From Oscillospiraceae bacterium (GTDB taxonomy: Bacteria; Bacillota; Clostridia; Oscillospirales; Acutalibacteraceae), in NCBI GenBank assembly GCA_003505905.1, contig DNXM01000105.1, positions 1 to 8,744 of the forward strand: a stretch of 8,744 bases of DNA, written 5' to 3'. Both the position numbers and the translations under genes were made by a program. Position 1 is the first letter of the stretch. Each line of letters opens with the position of its first letter. Below are positions 6,834-8,744 of the stretch, piece after piece. The notes under the pieces were generated by a model, which was not told the DNA's origin, ran no database searches, and saw nothing but the letters and a program-made list of their open reading frames with translations.

Positions 6834-8551
6834 AAACCGTTCTTGTCGGAATAAACAGCAGCTTTACTCACACGATGCTGTCGGTAAGGTGTCTCGAAAG
6901 TTATGCCAAAAAATGCGGATATGACTGCAAAATTGCGGAATTTACCGTAAATAATCAGCCCGAAACGGTTGTTTCATCATTATATACGGAGAATGCGGAT
7001 ATATACGCATTCTCTTTATATATTTTCAATATCACTTTTGCAAGGCGTGTCGCTTCGGATTTAAGAAAAGCAAAGCCGAACTGCGTAATCATAATCGGGG
7101 GCCCCGAAGTTTCAAACGATGATGCGGTTTTAGAAAAAGAGCCGTATGCCGATATTGTCATGCGTGGCGAAGGCGAAGAGGCGTTTTGCGATGTTCTGCG
7201 TTTGTGGGACGGTAATAAATCAGTTGAAGAGAATAAAAAAATACTGTTCGACGGTAAAATTCAAAACCTATATTATATATATGAAGGCAAGAATGTTTTT
7301 TTCGGTATCAGATGTCCGAAAAAGGAGCTTGACGGTTATCCGTTTCCGTATTCATCGCTTGACGGACTTGAAAACAGAATTTTATATTATGAAAGCTCAA
7401 GGGGCTGCCCGTTTCACTGTTCATATTGCCTTTCCGCTGCGGAAAGCGGTGTCCGATTCCGTTCGGTTGAGCGTACTTGCGAGGATTTACGGATTTTTCT
7501 CGATAAAAAAGTCCGAATTGTCAAATTCGTAGACAGAACATTTAATGCGGATTCACGCAGAGCCGTCGAAATATGGAAGTTTTTAGCCGAAAACGACAAC
7601 GGAGTAACCGAATTTCACTTTGAAATAGCGGCTTGGCTGTTAAATGATGAAGAATTGTCGTTCCTTTCTACCATAAGAAAAGGACTTTTCCGTTTTGAAA
7701 TAGGTATTCAAATGACAAATCCCGAAACGGCGAAGGCGATTTCACGCCCGATTTCTTTTGAAAAGCTGAAAAAATCAATAGAAAGAATCCCGAAAACCGT
7801 CCATATACATACCGATTTAATAGCGGGTTTGCCTTACGAAGATATCGGGAGCTTCAAAAAATCGTTCAATGACGTTTATTCTCTCGGTTCTGACAACGTT
7901 CAGCTCGGTTTTTTGAAAATCTTGCGTGGCTCACCGATGTGGAACGAACAAGACGGTATTTTTTCCGATTTTCCTCCTTATGAGGTCATTTCAACGCCGT
8001 ATATGAGCTACGGAGATATTATAAAATTGAAGAAAATAGAGGCCGTTCTTGAGATTTATTATAATTCGGAAGTTTGCACATTCCTTAAACCCGAAAATCT
8101 TACAATATTATATAGAGGGTCATTCTTTGATTTTTATAATGAGCTTGCCGAGTTCTCGGAAAAGAGAGGATTTTTTGATTCTCCGAGAACATTTGCGGCT
8201 ACTCTCGAAAATATATATTTATTTTTGTGCCGATATATTGATGAAGAAGCAGCAAATGACATCGTTGCATACGATTTTTACCGTCATTCGCGACCGGGTT
8301 CATTCCCTAAATGGCTTAAAGAACTTCCGGATAGGAATATAATCGAAAAAGCCGTCAGTGAAGAAGCGTTAATAAATAAAATAACAGAGGCAATGAACGG
8401 AAGTATAGATGTTGAACGCATAAAAACGCTTTTCAAGACCGCATACGGGGTCAATTTCCACTTTGGATTTTCGAACGGAAAAATCATAAAATGCGACCGA
8501 AAACTGCTATTTATATATTCAGACAAAACGGGAATTATAGAATTGATATAA
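6830..8551 (+). CDS. B12-binding-domain radical SAM protein, DUF4080-like C-terminus
   Basis: This 573-residue protein has an N-terminal cobalamin-binding-like Rossmann domain (about 1-135; VGINSSFTH start, then IIIGGPEVS and DIVMRGEGE). I see no DxHxxG motif, so if cobalamin binds it is probably base-off without a protein His ligand. A radical SAM barrel follows (about 180-380) with the iron-sulfur cysteines C193, C197 and C200 in CPFHCSYC, and later FVDRTFNAD and HTDLIAGLPYED motifs. The tail (about 390-565) resembles DUF4080, common in clostridial relatives; these proteins are uncharacterised and variously labelled methyltransferase or methylthiotransferase-like. It should cleave S-adenosylmethionine reductively under anaerobic conditions; the substrate cannot be read from sequence. 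The ATG overlaps the purD stop as ATGA (6830-6833), with a GGA about 6 nt before it, so the two are co-translated. GC is lower than in upstream genes. The gene is complete and ends before an AT-rich gap. Confidence 0.9.
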   Translation: MKTVLVGINSSFTHTMLSVRCLESYAKKCGYDCKIAEFTVNNQPETVVSSLYTENADIYAFSLYIFNITFARRVASDLRKAKPNCVIIIGGPEVSNDDAVLEKEPYADIVMRGEGEEAFCDVLRLWDGNKSVEENKKILFDGKIQNLYYIYEGKNVFFGIRCPKKELDGYPFPYSSLDGLENRILYYESSRGCPFHCSYCLSAAESGVRFRSVERTCEDLRIFLDKKVRIVKFVDRTFNADSRRAVEIWKFLAENDNGVTEFHFEIAAWLLNDEELSFLSTIRKGLFRFEIGIQMTNPETAKAISRPISFEKLKKSIERIPKTVHIHTDLIAGLPYEDIGSFKKSFNDVYSLGSDNVQLGFLKILRGSPMWNEQDGIFSDFPPYEVISTPYMSYGDIIKLKKIEAVLEIYYNSEVCTFLKPENLTILYRGSFFDFYNELAEFSEKRGFFDSPRTFAATLENIYLFLCRYIDEEAANDIVAYDFYRHSRPGSFPKWLKELPDRNIIEKAVSEEALINKITEAMNGSIDVERIKTLFKTAYGVNFHFGFSNGKIIKCDRKLLFIYSDKTGIIELI

Positions 8552-8552
8552 T

Positions 8553-8576
8553 TATATTGTGATATTACACAATATA
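8553..8576. repeat. AT-rich 9-bp inverted repeat just after the radical SAM gene
   Basis: TATATTGTG (8553-8561) is exactly complementary to CACAATATA (8568-8576) across a 6-nt ATATTA loop, starting 2 nt after the stop codon. It could be a weak transcription end point, but the stem is AT-rich and no T-run follows, so it is not a convincing intrinsic terminator on the + strand. A protein-binding palindrome is the alternative: the TTGTG/CACAA core resembles redox- or CRP-type operators, but the spacing does not match a known consensus. Confidence 0.4.
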
Positions 8577-8710
8577 TCAAATAAAATAAATCGGTAATTG
8601 TATATATTTAACAAAGTTTTTAAGCATAAAAAGCCGAAAAAAGTCGATTATATCAACGAAATATCGATAAAAATCATGATAAAGTAAAAATAAAATATTC
8701 AAAAAGGTAC

Positions 8711-8739
8711 TTGACAATTGTAGAAAATTGTGGTATAAT
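8711..8739 (+). promoter_or_regulatory. Consensus sigma-70/sigma-A promoter for a gene beyond the window
   Basis: A perfect -35 hexamer TTGACA (8711-8716) and a perfect -10 hexamer TATAAT (8734-8739) are separated by exactly 17 nt, with an extended -10 TG at 8731-8732. Transcription would start near or just past the end of the window, reading rightward. The strength of the match suggests a highly expressed or tightly repressed gene. An inverted repeat, ACAATT (8714-8719) and AATTGT (8726-8731), overlaps the -35 and spacer and could be an operator. Confidence 0.8.
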
Positions 8740-8744
8740 GTTCA

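Larger units (their letters stand above)
8552..8744. other. AT-rich intergenic region
   Basis: This is the only sizeable non-coding stretch in the window (193 bases). It is strongly AT-rich and has no credible reading frame on either strand. Apart from the inverted repeat near its left end and the promoter at its right end, it holds only A/T-rich runs, which may act as curved or UP-element-like DNA upstream of the promoter. I see no RNA gene or riboswitch in it. Confidence 0.6.

Overview
The window carries six protein-coding genes, all on the + strand and tightly packed, followed by an AT-rich intergenic stretch that ends in a near-perfect vegetative promoter. The protein set suggests an anaerobic Clostridia-type Firmicute, probably an uncultured gut or rumen lineage: a UPF0210/DUF711 protein, a clostridial-style PurD, a B12-binding radical SAM protein with a DUF4080-like tail, AGGAG-type ribosome binding sites and a consensus sigma-A promoter. 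This is inferred from protein families and style, not from a marker gene. I saw no rRNA, tRNA, CRISPR array, transposase or integrase.

Layout. (1) 1-363 is the 3' end of a GC-rich UPF0210 gene; I counted 42 G/C in each of two sampled 60-base lines. (2) 364-424 is a short leader holding a Shine-Dalgarno sequence, a perfect 8-bp hairpin and an 8-codon mini-ORF. (3) 425-3856 is a translationally coupled pair: a DRE-TIM (HMGL-like) aldolase with an unassigned C-terminal half, and a full-length thiamine-diphosphate (acetolactate-synthase-like) enzyme. They share medium GC and a strong preference for the leucine codon TTG. (4) 3899-8551 is a co-directional run of ychF, a gene encoding an SGNH-hydrolase domain fused to PurD, and a B12-binding radical SAM gene that overlaps the purD stop by 4 nt. 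This run has lower GC and prefers CTT/CTC for leucine. (5) 8552-8744 is non-coding and contains an AT-rich inverted repeat and the promoter of a gene lying beyond the window.

How the genes may work together. The aldolase and ThDP enzyme most likely act in sequence on a 2-oxo acid. Related pairs occur in capsule and O-antigen loci, but no sugar-nucleotide genes are visible here, so the substrate is unknown. YchF is housekeeping. The SGNH-PurD protein and the radical SAM protein are probably co-translated.

The most unusual features are the SGNH-PurD fusion, which has no plausible internal start to separate its halves; the hairpin between the Shine-Dalgarno and the forced start of the aldolase gene; and the sharp codon-usage boundaries on both sides of the aldolase/ThDP pair, which point to horizontal acquisition or an assembly join.
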